Part shown: piece after piece, positions 6,731-15,685 of the stretch | Position numbering within the stretch: position 1 is the stretch's first letter | Layout: each line of letters opens with the position of its first letter | Assembly (NCBI GenBank): GCA_012959695.1 | Contig: DUCS01000029.1 | Span: 1-46,684, forward strand | Length of the DNA stretch: 46,684 nucleotides | From: Cycloclasticus sp. | GTDB lineage: Bacteria > Pseudomonadota > Gammaproteobacteria > Methylococcales > Cycloclasticaceae | Direction: 5' to 3' | Translations under genes and position numbers: made by a program | Notes under the pieces: model-generated | Told to the model about the DNA's origin: nothing | What the model saw: only the letters and a program-made list of their open reading frames with translations | Databases searched by the model: none

Positions 6731-9700
6731 ATGGTTGTTGTACAGGAAGAAAAAAAGAAAATTTTCACGCAACTTAAGAAAATTATTGATGCCCGCTTTG
6801 ATGAAAAAGAGGCACCTGTTATCAATGGTTTTATCCAAAAATATTATAGGGATATTGCCTTAGAGGATTTAGTTGAAAGAGAACTAGAAGATTTATACGG
6901 CGCTGCCATTGCGCACTGGAATTTGGCGCAGTCTCGGCCTGATAACTTGCCAGAGATTAACGTTTATAACCCTGACTTTGAAACGCATGGCTGGCAGTCA
7001 CCGTATAGCGTAATAGAAATTGTCACGGAAGATAGACCGTTTTTACTTAACTCCCTCACCATGAATTTAAACCAAAGTGGCTTAACGTGCCACTTAGTTG
7101 TTCACCCTGTTTTAGAAATTTCCCGTGATAAAGCCGGTGTTTTAACAACCTTAAAAGAAAAAAAAGGATTGATTTTAGAATCGATGATCCGTCTTGAGAT
7201 AGATCGCCAACCATCAGATGGAAATACGCTTGAGTTATTAAACGACCAAGTATCAAAAATTATTACCTATAACAACGCAGTGACGGAAGATTGGGAGCCT
7301 TGCATTACCAAATTACATCAGTCTGTTGCGGCATTAAAAGCTAACCCACCGAAAGATAAGAGCCAAGACCTTGCAGAGGCTATGGCGTTTCTTAGTTGGG
7401 CGGCTGACGATAACTTTTTGTTTCTTGGTTGTAGAGAATACGAATTTGTTAAAGGAAAAAAATCGGACGGTTTTAAAATTGTTAAAGGCTCAGGCTACGG
7501 TATTTTAAGAGATGAATTGGCGAGCATTCCAGACATAGATGTGATGCCAATAACCGATAAGGCGTGTGACTTTATGAGTGAGTCCTCTCCACTTGTTGTC
7601 ACTAAGGCGACAACAAAATCAATTATTCATCGTCCTGCATACATGGATTACATTGGCGTTAAGAAATTTAATGCGAAAGGTGATGTGATCGGGGAGTTCC
7701 GTTTCTTAGGCTTGTATGCATCGTCTGCGTACCATACGCGTGTTGAAGATGTGCCGTTGATCCGCAAGAAAGTACAAACGGTTTTTGAAGGTTCGCAATT
7801 CAAAGAAAACAGCCACAGTGGTAAGTCTCTGATGAATGTATTAGAGGGCTTGCCACGTGATGAGTTGTTTCATTCGAGTGATGCCGAGCTGTTAAATTTG
7901 GCCTTAGGTATTTTGCAACTAAGGGTCCGTCAACGGGTTCGCTTGTTTGCGAGAAGTGATGCGCACGGCCAGTTCGTGTCGATATTGGTGTATGTGCCCA
8001 GAGATCGCTATAACACGAATGTTAGAAAGAAAATGGAAGGTGTTATTCGGGCTAAATTAGACACCAATAACATTGATTTTAGTGTTGAATTTTGCGAGTC
8101 TATTTTTGCGCGGATTCACTTTATGGCGCATACACCGCTTGGTTGGGTTGGCGAGTTCAATGCGGACGAAGTTGAAAATGACATCATAGAGATTTTACGT
8201 AACTGGAAAGATGACTTGTTGTCTGCGCTTGTGCACCAGCACGGTGAAGCGATTGGGATTGATTTATATAATAAATACAGCGATGGGTTTACGCCAGCGT
8301 ATACAGATAATTACCCTGCGAGATTTGCGGTTCCAGACATAGAAAAGGCGGAAATTTTAAATAACAGTTCGGATCAACAAATTCAAATGTCTTTGTATCA
8401 ACCGTTAGAGTCTCACGGCAAGGGCTTGCAGTTTAAGTTGATAAATAAAGGTGCGCCAGCGCCTCTTTCGCAAACGTTACCGGTGCTTGAAAACATGGGT
8501 GTTACGGTGTTTGATGAGCACCCTTTCGAAGTGACCGACACGTCTTCTGGCAGTTGTTACTGGGTTCATGATTTTGGTTTAGTTTATAACGAAGAACTGC
8601 CTGACGTTGAGCAAATTAAAGAAAAATTCCAAACTGTTTTTGAAAAAGTATGGATAGGTCACGTTGAGAATGATGGTTTTAACCGGCTGGTGATAAAGGC
8701 CGGTCTTGATTGGAAAAAAATCATGTTACTTCGTGCTTACTACTTGTATTTGCGCCAAGCGGGCGCGGCCTTTAGTCAAGCCTATGTGGAAAGCACCTTA
8801 GAAAATAACCCCATTATTGCGGGCCATTTGGTGCGTTTGTTTGAGTTAAAGTTTGACCCGAGCGTTAAAGATAAAGCTAAAAAAATCGCTGAACAAGAAG
8901 CGGTGGTTATTGCTGAAATTGAAAAAGTGGTGTCCTTGGATGAAGATAGGATTTTACGTCGATATTTAAACTTAATTCAGGCGACTAATCGCACGAGCTA
9001 CTATCAAACCAGTGTGGACTCAACGGGTGTGCCGTATGTCACGTTTAAATTAAACCCTGAAATTATTACTGACCTACCTTCGCCGCGACCAAAATTCGAA
9101 ATATTTGTTTATTCTCCTCGTGTTGAGGGCGTACATTTAAGGGGCGGCTCGGTTGCCCGTGGTGGTTTGCGTTGGTCCGATCGAAAAGAAGATTTTAGGA
9201 CGGAAATTTTGGGTTTAATGAAAGCTCAAATGTCTAAAAATGCTGTGATTGTTCCTATCGGCGCTAAAGGTGGTTTTATTGTAAAGCGTTCATTAGACGG
9301 GCTGTCTCGAGACGCAATGATGGAAGAAGTCATTGAATGTTATAGTATTTATATCGGTGCGTTACTCGATATAACCGATAATTTAAAGGACGAGAAAGTG
9401 GTGCCGCCAAAAAATGTTGTGCGATACGATGATGATGACCCGTATTTGGTTGTGGCGGCTGATAAGGGCACAGCCACATTCTCCGATATTGCTAATGGCA
9501 TCGCCATTAAACACGGCTTTTGGTTAGGTGATGCGTTTGCGTCTGGTGGTTCAGTGGGTTATGACCATAAGAAAATGGGCATTACTGCAAAAGGTGCTTG
9601 GGAGTCCGTTAAACGACACTTTAGAGAACTGGGTGTTGATACGCAAACCACGCCGTTTGATGTGATTGGAATAGGTGACATGGGTGGCGATGTGTTCGGC

Positions 9701-11563
9701 AACGGTATGTTGTTGTCCGAGAAAATCCGCTTAGTGGGTGCGTTTAATCATATGCACATCTTCCTTGATCCTACCCCCGATACAGCAAAAAGTTTTAAAG
9801 AGCGCCAACGCTTATTTGATATGCCACGTTCTACTTGGGACGATTATGAGAAGACGTTGATTTCGAAAGGCGGCGGTATTTTTTCAAGAGCGGATAAATC
9901 CATCACCCTAACACCACAGGTGCAAAAGGTGTTGGATGTTGCGGATAAGACGTTAACGCCTAATGAATTGATTCAGGCAATGCTGAAGGCGCCGGTTGAT
10001 TTATTGTGGAATGGCGGCATTGGAACGTATGTTAAAGCCAGCAGCGAGAGTGATGCGGAAGTGGGTGATCGCGCCAATGATTCGTTGAGAATTAATGGTT
10101 CTGAGTTGCGTTGTAAAGTGATGGGCGAAGGTGGCAACCTTGGTTTTACTCAGTTAGGCCGTATCGAGTATGCCGCGACAGGTCGAATTAACACGGACGC
10201 TATTGATAATGCGGCGGGTGTTGATTGTTCAGATCACGAAGTGAACATTAAGATATTGTTGAATAAAGCGGTTGAGCAAGGTGATATGACGGGTAAACAG
10301 CGTGATATTCTGCTCGCGACAATGACGGACGAAGTGGGTGAGTTAGTCCTTCGAAATAATTATTTGCAGACCCAAGCCATCAGCATGGTTGAAAGCCAAG
10401 CGCCTGCCATGCTTGAGGTTCATGCAAGGTTGATTGATCAGTTATGTAATGAAGGCCGGTTGGATAGAGAGGTTGAATACCTTCCTAATTATGAAGAGAT
10501 TGAAGAACGCAAAGTGCGCGGCGAAGGGTTGTTCCGTCCGGAACTGGCTGTTGTATTTGCCTACAGTAAATTGGTATTGAAGGACCTGATGAGTAGTTCC
10601 TCCATTATGAAAGACAGCGGGTTTAAGAAAGATTTACTGGATTACTTTCCGTCAAATTTGAGCAGTGACTTTGCTCAGCCGATTGATGATCACCGACTTC
10701 GAGATGAAATTATTGTTAACCAGTTGGTTAACAGTATGGTGAATCGTTTGGGCCCATCGTTTGCTTTTAGAATGAAAGATGAAGCGGGTGCAAGCATTGG
10801 CCAAGTTGTTAAAAATTATAAGATTGCTTGTGAAATTTTTAATGTTGAACTGGTGTGGGCCGATATTGAGGCGCTAGATAATAAGGTGCCGCCAGCTATT
10901 CAAATAGACATGTTGATGGAAGTGCGAAAACTCATTGAACGCACAATGTATTGGTTGCAGAGTAATAGGGCGCATATAGATTCAATTGAAACAATCGTCA
11001 GTGAGTTTGCAGACAGTGTGTCGGTTATTAGCGCAGATATCGTTAATTATGTGTCACAGGCGGATAAGGATCATGCGGCGCAACGAAGCGCTGTGCTTAA
11101 AGAGGCTGGCGTTAGCAGTTTGTTAGCGCAGAAAGTAGCGTGCTTGGAGTTAGAATTTATTGCTCTCGATATTATTGCCGTTCTTACAGCGGTTGAGCAA
11201 GGTAAGGACGATGTTTTACCGGTATATTCTGCTGTGAGTGACGAGCTGAAATTAAGTTGGTTACACGGCTGTATAAATAGTTTGCCGCGCAAAAACTACT
11301 GGCAGTCCTTAGCTAGGTCAGCGTTGCGGGATGATTTGCACGCAGAGAATCGAGCGTTGTTGATAACAATATTCCAGCATTCGAGTAAAAATTCCTCAGC
11401 GGACAAACGTGTCAGTACTTGGTGTGCAAACAACAGGGCTGAAATTGATCGTTACTTGCATTTGGTGTCGGTTATTCAAGCAGAAGGTGAGATTGAAATT
11501 GAACAACTATCGGTGATTTTAAAAGAGTTACATGCCATTGTTGAGAAAAGTAAGTTGAAATAG
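6731..11563 (+). CDS. gdhB: NAD-specific glutamate dehydrogenase, large (GDH-180 type)
   Basis: A cytoplasmic enzyme that deaminates glutamate to 2-oxoglutarate with NAD. At about 1610 residues it has the family's full length: a long N-terminal part with ACT-like regulatory segments (SVIEIVTEDRPFLLNSL near residue 90), a central catalytic domain (RGGLRWSDRKEDFRTE near 810, then MKAQMSKNAVIVPIGAKGGF with the substrate lysines) and a C-terminal Rossmann region (GIGDMGGDVFGNGM near 985; GEGGNLGFTQLGRIEYA). I choose ATG 6731 because GGAG at 6718-6721 is ideally spaced from it; the ATG at 6716 would overlap that site. Upstream, 6589-6730 is AT-rich with a TATACT at 6692-6697 and a small TTTGC-AAGC-GCAAA hairpin at 6701-6714. 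It is monocistronic, with a strong terminator after it. Confidence 0.95.
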   Translation: MVVVQEEKKKIFTQLKKIIDARFDEKEAPVINGFIQKYYRDIALEDLVERELEDLYGAAIAHWNLAQSRPDNLPEINVYNPDFETHGWQSPYSVIEIVTEDRPFLLNSLTMNLNQSGLTCHLVVHPVLEISRDKAGVLTTLKEKKGLILESMIRLEIDRQPSDGNTLELLNDQVSKIITYNNAVTEDWEPCITKLHQSVAALKANPPKDKSQDLAEAMAFLSWAADDNFLFLGCREYEFVKGKKSDGFKIVKGSGYGILRDELASIPDIDVMPITDKACDFMSESSPLVVTKATTKSIIHRPAYMDYIGVKKFNAKGDVIGEFRFLGLYASSAYHTRVEDVPLIRKKVQTVFEGSQFKENSHSGKSLMNVLEGLPRDELFHSSDAELLNLALGILQLRVRQRVRLFARSDAHGQFVSILVYVPRDRYNTNVRKKMEGVIRAKLDTNNIDFSVEFCESIFARIHFMAHTPLGWVGEFNADEVENDIIEILRNWKDDLLSALVHQHGEAIGIDLYNKYSDGFTPAYTDNYPARFAVPDIEKAEILNNSSDQQIQMSLYQPLESHGKGLQFKLINKGAPAPLSQTLPVLENMGVTVFDEHPFEVTDTSSGSCYWVHDFGLVYNEELPDVEQIKEKFQTVFEKVWIGHVENDGFNRLVIKAGLDWKKIMLLRAYYLYLRQAGAAFSQAYVESTLENNPIIAGHLVRLFELKFDPSVKDKAKKIAEQEAVVIAEIEKVVSLDEDRILRRYLNLIQATNRTSYYQTSVDSTGVPYVTFKLNPEIITDLPSPRPKFEIFVYSPRVEGVHLRGGSVARGGLRWSDRKEDFRTEILGLMKAQMSKNAVIVPIGAKGGFIVKRSLDGLSRDAMMEEVIECYSIYIGALLDITDNLKDEKVVPPKNVVRYDDDDPYLVVAADKGTATFSDIANGIAIKHGFWLGDAFASGGSVGYDHKKMGITAKGAWESVKRHFRELGVDTQTTPFDVIGIGDMGGDVFGNGMLLSEKIRLVGAFNHMHIFLDPTPDTAKSFKERQRLFDMPRSTWDDYEKTLISKGGGIFSRADKSITLTPQVQKVLDVADKTLTPNELIQAMLKAPVDLLWNGGIGTYVKASSESDAEVGDRANDSLRINGSELRCKVMGEGGNLGFTQLGRIEYAATGRINTDAIDNAAGVDCSDHEVNIKILLNKAVEQGDMTGKQRDILLATMTDEVGELVLRNNYLQTQAISMVESQAPAMLEVHARLIDQLCNEGRLDREVEYLPNYEEIEERKVRGEGLFRPELAVVFAYSKLVLKDLMSSSSIMKDSGFKKDLLDYFPSNLSSDFAQPIDDHRLRDEIIVNQLVNSMVNRLGPSFAFRMKDEAGASIGQVVKNYKIACEIFNVELVWADIEALDNKVPPAIQIDMLMEVRKLIERTMYWLQSNRAHIDSIETIVSEFADSVSVISADIVNYVSQADKDHAAQRSAVLKEAGVSSLLAQKVACLELEFIALDIIAVLTAVEQGKDDVLPVYSAVSDELKLSWLHGCINSLPRKNYWQSLARSALRDDLHAENRALLITIFQHSSKNSSADKRVSTWCANNRAEIDRYLHLVSVIQAEGEIEIEQLSVILKELHAIVEKSKLK

Positions 11564-11585
11564 TGATGAAAAATTAGAAGGCAAT

Positions 11586-11612
11586 AAAAGGCTGATTGAT
11601 TCAGCCTTTTTA
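11586..11612. terminator. bidirectional intrinsic terminator between gdhB and the hydrolase
   Basis: AAAAGGCTGA (11586-11595), loop TTGAT, TCAGCCTTTT (11601-11610) form a perfect 10-bp stem. It ends in T-rich sequence on the plus strand and, read from the other side, in the complement of AAAA, so it can serve both the gdhB transcript and the convergent minus-strand hydrolase transcript. Confidence 0.9.
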
Positions 11613-11639
11613 TTGTCTCGCATAGAATTCAGTTCAGTG

Positions 11640-12452
11640 TTATAGCGACTTTTTTTCTAACCAGGTGTTAATAGCATCAGCACTTTCTTGCCAGTGCGAG
11701 TCTAGCATCATGGCATGGCTGGTGTTTTTCATATTGATATAGTCGGCGTTATATGCTTCAGCCGTTTTCCTAATTTGTGCGGGTCTAAAAAAAGTATCTT
11801 CGTCAGCACCTAGCGACAGCATGGGTATTTTGAAAGGGTTCTTTTTAGTGGGTAGGCCGAGCCACAGTGTATCCATCAATGCTTTAGGGGAGCTGGGTTG
11901 CATTTCTGTGCAATAGCGGATGACCACATCGTCTTCAACATCGCCCGAAAAGATAGATTTACGCGTTACGTCAACAGGTGAAAACAGGGTGCCAAACAGT
12001 TGGCTTAGGTTGTTTTGCATGAAGAAGTTTGGGTTTAAGAATAAATCCATAATGGAAGGTACAAGCCCATCAGAAGGCACTGAAGCCAGCAATATGCAGG
12101 CTGGTACAGTATTGAACTCAATGTATTTTTGTACGATTAAGCCGCCGAGCGAATGACCGATAAGAATCGGTGGTTCACCAATCTCAGCGATAACGCGTTC
12201 AATATCATTGACGTAATCAGCAATACTGTTGGATGACAGTTGTTCCTGTCCGCTACTTTTGCCGTGTCCGCGTAAGTCCACTGCATACGTAGGGTGGCCA
12301 AGCTCGGAGAAGTAGGGCATAAATTTTTCGTTCCAACACCATGCTGCCATGTTGGCGCCGTGGATGAATAGGATGGGTGTTTTAGAGGCTTTTTTTGGGT
12401 GGCTCTCTACAATATATAAGCTGGGGTGTTCCGCGATTTTTTTAATTTCCAT
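11640..12452 (-). CDS. alpha/beta-hydrolase, esterase-like
   Basis: A 270-residue cytoplasmic hydrolase of the alpha/beta fold with a complete triad: oxyanion region HGANMAAWCWN near residue 32, nucleophile elbow GHSLGGL near 99 (Ser about 101), acid in LGADEDTFF near 218 and His in NTSHAMML near 247. VDLRGHGKS near 60 is typical of the lipase/esterase/haloperoxidase-like group. No signal peptide. It stands alone, convergent with gdhB and divergent from the small-RNA locus. The substrate cannot be told from sequence; lipase-, esterase- or meta-cleavage-hydrolase-like activities are all possible. Confidence 0.8.
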   Translation of the reverse strand: MEIKKIAEHPSLYIVESHPKKASKTPILFIHGANMAAWCWNEKFMPYFSELGHPTYAVDLRGHGKSSGQEQLSSNSIADYVNDIERVIAEIGEPPILIGHSLGGLIVQKYIEFNTVPACILLASVPSDGLVPSIMDLFLNPNFFMQNNLSQLFGTLFSPVDVTRKSIFSGDVEDDVVIRYCTEMQPSSPKALMDTLWLGLPTKKNPFKIPMLSLGADEDTFFRPAQIRKTAEAYNADYINMKNTSHAMMLDSHWQESADAINTWLEKKSL

Positions 12453-12537
12453 AGGGATTTTTTAAAAATAAGTTTTTTGTAAGGTGTTGTTTTTAAGTGT
12501 ATTTGCAAGAGTTATTCATCATATAATAAAATAAGCA

Positions 12538-12566
12538 TTGACGAATGTTTCATGGTAATATATAAC
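12538..12566 (+). promoter_or_regulatory. strong sigma70-type promoter in a gene-free gap
   Basis: TTGACG at 12538-12543 and TATAAC at 12561-12566 are separated by exactly 17 bases, each matching consensus in five of six positions. It is the best-looking promoter I found in the window, and it does not point at a nearby coding start: the next plus-strand gene begins 244 bases on, after an intrinsic terminator. Confidence 0.75.
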
Positions 12567-12572
12567 CTTTAT

Positions 12573-12662
12573 TACATTGTTACAGTAGCTTTGCTAAGCA
12601 ACCCTACTGGTTCTAATAATGTTCCCCTTCTCTTGGCGACTCTTTATGGGTCGCCTTTTTTT
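12573..12662 (+). ncRNA. putative trans-acting small RNA, about 90 nt
   Basis: Starting about seven bases after the -10 box, the transcript would fold as one nested hairpin. ACATTGTTA (12574-12582) pairs with TAATAATGT (12614-12622) with one G-U pair. CAGTAG (12583-12588) pairs with CTACTG (12604-12609). TTGC (12591-12594) pairs with GCAA (12598-12601). A C/U-rich single strand, TCCCCTTCTCTT at 12623-12634, follows, and then the terminator stem and T7 run. That is the classic layout of an Hfq-dependent base-pairing sRNA whose C/U-rich stretch could pair with ribosome binding sites. No convincing open frame is present. I do not recognise it as a known family. It lies in the 357-base gap between the hydrolase and the PQQ-associated genes. 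Confidence 0.6.
12635..12662 (+). terminator. intrinsic terminator of the small RNA
   Basis: GGCGAC (12635-12640) pairs with GTCGCC (12650-12655) around a 9-base loop and is followed at once by seven Ts (12656-12662). It can only belong to a transcript that begins inside the preceding gap, because the upstream gene is on the other strand. Confidence 0.88.
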
Positions 12663-12767
12663 GCTTGCTAGTTTTAACACAAGTGTTGGGTGTGCGGGTG
12701 ATTATATACTGCTCCTAAAAATCAATTTGGCTACTGATATTCAGCAGGTGTGTGATTATTAGTCAGT

Positions 12768-12795
12768 TTGTTCATCATGTATTAACGCTTATAAG
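12768..12795 (+). promoter_or_regulatory. candidate promoter of the PQQ-associated ABC operon
   Basis: TTGTTC (12768-12773) and TATAAG (12790-12795) are 16 bases apart; the start would fall about 8 bases before the ATG at 12810, which has no clear Shine-Dalgarno. An imperfect dyad AACAC-AA-GTGTT at 12676-12687 lies upstream and could be an operator. The rest of 12663-12767 shows nothing else that I can support. Confidence 0.35.
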
Positions 12796-12809
12796 GTATT
12801 ATTTGGCGC

Positions 12810-13979
12810 ATGATTAAAAGACTAAGAAAACATGTGCTTGTGTCCCTGCTTGTCAGCTTCTCGGTAATGGCTCAAGCTGGGAACGTTAATATTAAACTGG
12901 CTTTTTTAACCGAAAAATTAGCAACGCCGCCGGCGCTTTCTAACCTTGACCCTGTGTTAACGGATGAAGGCATTCAAGGGGTTGTATTGGGCATTAAAGA
13001 CAACAACACAACAGGCAAATTTACCGGCCATACATTTCACTTGAAGCATATGGACGTGCCTGTGGGTGGTAACGTGCTCCAATCATTCCAAAAGTTAGTG
13101 GCTGATGGTTACGAATACATCATCACAGATGTCCAATCTGCCACATTAAAGACGCTTTCAACCTCACCTAGCGCGAAGGCAGCCTTGTTATTTAATGTGT
13201 CTGCAAGCCATAACGTTTTAAGAAATAAAAACTGCAGTGCTAATACATTTCACCTGATTCCCAGTGATGCAATGAAGGCCGATGCCTTGGCCCAGTTTAT
13301 GTTAAAAAAACGTTGGAATAAGTGGTTTCTCGTTAAAGGTACCGATGTTGATGACATGCGCTTTGCTAAAGCCCTAAAGCGTTCAGCTAAGCGTTTTGGC
13401 GTTAAAATTGTGGAAGAAAAAGAATGGAAGTTTGACCACGATGCGCGCAGAACGGCGCAGGCAGATATTCCGGTGTTTACTCAAGGGTCCGATTACGATG
13501 TGTTAGTGGTGGCGGATGTTAAAGGCTTGTTTGGTGAATATTTAGCCATGAACACGTGGTTACCTCGCCCCATTATCGGCACGCAAGGCCTTGTTCCAAG
13601 GGCGTGGCATAGAACGCATGAACGTTGGGGTGCGGTGCAAATGCAAAACCGTTTTTATGAACAGGCGGGGCGTTGGATGAACGATGTGGATTATGCCTCG
13701 TGGTTAGCTGTTCGTGCGGTGGGTGAAGCAGTAACGCGCGCAAACAGCGTGGAGGTGGCCGACATTAAAAGCTTTATGCTCAGTGATGAGTTTAGCCTCG
13801 CGGGTTTTAAAGGCGTTAAGTTGACATTTAGGCATTGGAATCAACAATTAAGGCAACCCGTTTTGCTGGCAACGGCGCGTTCAATCGTCTCGGTTATGCC
13901 GCATAAAGAATTCTTACATCCGCGCACTTACCTCGATACGCTGGGGTATGATAGCCCGGAATCTACTTGCGAATTTTAA
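12810..13979 (+). CDS. ABC transporter periplasmic binding protein of the PQQ-alcohol-dehydrogenase-associated system
   Basis: A 389-residue exported protein: a signal peptide ends near MAQA-GN, and the mature part has the type I periplasmic-binding (LivJ-like) fold, with VNIKLAFLTE at the start, a central hinge and AVGEAVTRANSV near residue 310. It fits the family found beside PQQ-dependent alcohol dehydrogenases (the PQQ_ABC_bind type). It heads a four-gene operon, with the YVTN-propeller gene only 3 bases downstream. The ligand is unknown; despite the name, the cognate ATPase and permease resemble exporters, so this protein may act as a periplasmic sensor or partner rather than an uptake receptor. 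The family call rests largely on the full gene context. Confidence 0.82.
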   Translation: MIKRLRKHVLVSLLVSFSVMAQAGNVNIKLAFLTEKLATPPALSNLDPVLTDEGIQGVVLGIKDNNTTGKFTGHTFHLKHMDVPVGGNVLQSFQKLVADGYEYIITDVQSATLKTLSTSPSAKAALLFNVSASHNVLRNKNCSANTFHLIPSDAMKADALAQFMLKKRWNKWFLVKGTDVDDMRFAKALKRSAKRFGVKIVEEKEWKFDHDARRTAQADIPVFTQGSDYDVLVVADVKGLFGEYLAMNTWLPRPIIGTQGLVPRAWHRTHERWGAVQMQNRFYEQAGRWMNDVDYASWLAVRAVGEAVTRANSVEVADIKSFMLSDEFSLAGFKGVKLTFRHWNQQLRQPVLLATARSIVSVMPHKEFLHPRTYLDTLGYDSPESTCEF

Positions 13980-13982
13980 GTT

Positions 13983-14939
13983 ATGAATAAATTATATTTA
14001 ACCCTGTTTTTGTTTGTTTGCTCACCGTTTGTTGTGGCTGACACCTTGTACATTACTTTGGAAAAAGACAATGCCTTGGCTGTTGTGGATGGTGAAACCG
14101 GTAAGTTATTGAAAACAGTACCGTTGGGTCAGCGTCCCCGTGGCGTTGCTTTAAGTAAAGATCAAACGTTGTTGTATGTTGCTGCGAGTGATGACGACAC
14201 GATACAAATTTTAGATATTAAGACGCTGAAGGTCATCGGGGAATTACCGTCTGGTGAGGATCCGGAGTTATTCAAAATTCACCCGAATGGTCGCTTGCTG
14301 TACGTGTCGAATGAAGATGACAATATTGTGACGGTGATTGATTTACAGAAAAAAACCGCGTTAGCAGAAATAGCAGTAGGCGTTGAACCGGAAGGTATTG
14401 CCATCAGTCGTGATGGAAAGTGGGTGGTGAATACCTCAGAAACGACCAATATGGTGCATTGGATAGACCCAATGGATCAACAAATTAAAGAAAACACCTT
14501 AGTTGATCCACGCCCAAGAGCGGCTGAATTTTCGGTCAATAACGAATGGCTGTTTGTAACGTCGGAAATCGCCGGTTCTTTGTCACGCCTCGATGTGGCA
14601 ACTAAGAAAATCACGGGTAAGTTGCACTTTAAAATCCCCGGTGTGGATAAAGAGCTAATCCAGCCTGTTGGCGTATTAGCGCACCCGAATAATACACTGT
14701 TGTTTGTGGCGTTGGGCCCAGCGAACAGAGTTGCCGTGGTGGATATACAATCCATGGAAGTAACAAAATATTTATTGGTTGGCCAGCGCGTTTGGAACTT
14801 GGCTTTTTCACCCGATTTAAAGCGCCTTTACACCACCAATGGAGTGAGTAACGACATTTCAATAATTGATGTGGATGATTTAAAAGTCACCAAATCGATT
14901 CGGGTGGGCCATTATCCTTGGGGTATTGCGGTTAAATAA
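13983..14939 (+). CDS. YVTN beta-propeller protein, PQQ-associated
   Basis: A 318-residue periplasmic protein: signal peptide to about residue 19 (FVVA-DTLY), then about seven repeats of roughly 42 residues carrying the YVTN pattern (LLYVAASDDDTIQILD, LLYVSNEDDNIVTVID, LLFVALGPANRVAVVD, RLYTTNGVSNDISIID). These form a seven-bladed propeller. Homologues travel with PQQ-dependent alcohol dehydrogenase ABC systems, where their role is not established; substrate or cofactor delivery has been suggested. It overlaps the ATPase gene by one base (TAATG). No cytochrome c motif is present. Confidence 0.88.
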   Translation: MNKLYLTLFLFVCSPFVVADTLYITLEKDNALAVVDGETGKLLKTVPLGQRPRGVALSKDQTLLYVAASDDDTIQILDIKTLKVIGELPSGEDPELFKIHPNGRLLYVSNEDDNIVTVIDLQKKTALAEIAVGVEPEGIAISRDGKWVVNTSETTNMVHWIDPMDQQIKENTLVDPRPRAAEFSVNNEWLFVTSEIAGSLSRLDVATKKITGKLHFKIPGVDKELIQPVGVLAHPNNTLLFVALGPANRVAVVDIQSMEVTKYLLVGQRVWNLAFSPDLKRLYTTNGVSNDISIIDVDDLKVTKSIRVGHYPWGIAVK

Positions 14940-15685
14940 TGAGTGATTCTTCAAGCGGCTCACTGGTAGTCAAAACGCTCAGTTATGCCTATGGTAATAA
15001 GGCGGCGTTACAACATATTGATTTTTTCATTGCGCCGGGTGAATGCACTATTTTACTGGGGCCAAATGGCGCGGGTAAATCAACGCTGTTTTCATTGATT
15101 ACCAATTTATATAACAGCCGGGATGGGCAGATTCTCATTAATGGCTTGGACATTAAAAAAAAATCCTGTGCGGCGTTGGCGCATTTAGGCGTGGTGTTTC
15201 AGCAAACAACCTTAGACATGGATTTAAGTGTATTGCAAAATTTGCATTATCACGCCGCCTTACACGGTATGACACGCAAACAAGCAACGCTTCGCATTGA
15301 TGAAGAATTAGAACGTCAAGGTATGCGCGAGCGCCAGCAAGAGAAGGTTCGTCAGCTAAATGGTGGGCATCGCCGCCGTGTGGAAATTGCGCGTGCGTTA
15401 TTGCATAAACCGTCTTTATTGCTGCTAGATGAGCCAACGGTTGGCTTAGATGTTCCAAGCCGTAAAGGTATTGTCGAACACGTTCATGCCTTATGTGAAA
15501 ACGATAACTTGTCGGTTTTATGGGCAACGCATTTGATTGATGAAATTTACCCGTCCGATAAGCTAATTGTGTTGCACCAAGGTGAAATTAAAGCGCAAGG
15601 TGCAGTGAATGATGTGTGTAATGGGCAATCAGCAGATGATATTTCACAAGCGTTTCAGCAGTTAACGCAGGCTAAAGCATCATGA
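14939..15685 (+). CDS. ABC transporter ATP-binding protein, PQQ-associated system
   Basis: A 248-residue ATPase of the NodI/CcmA-like exporter class. Walker A is GPNGAGKST near residue 40, the signature is a variant LNGGHRRR near 139 in place of LSGGQ, Walker B is LLLLDEPTVGLD near 160, and the switch His is in WATHLIDE near 193. It overlaps the permease gene by 4 bases. Proteins of this type pair with ABC-2 permeases, normally for export. In pseudomonads the corresponding genes lie by the ped/exa alcohol oxidation cluster. Confidence 0.88.
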   Translation: MSDSSSGSLVVKTLSYAYGNKAALQHIDFFIAPGECTILLGPNGAGKSTLFSLITNLYNSRDGQILINGLDIKKKSCAALAHLGVVFQQTTLDMDLSVLQNLHYHAALHGMTRKQATLRIDEELERQGMRERQQEKVRQLNGGHRRRVEIARALLHKPSLLLLDEPTVGLDVPSRKGIVEHVHALCENDNLSVLWATHLIDEIYPSDKLIVLHQGEIKAQGAVNDVCNGQSADDISQAFQQLTQAKAS

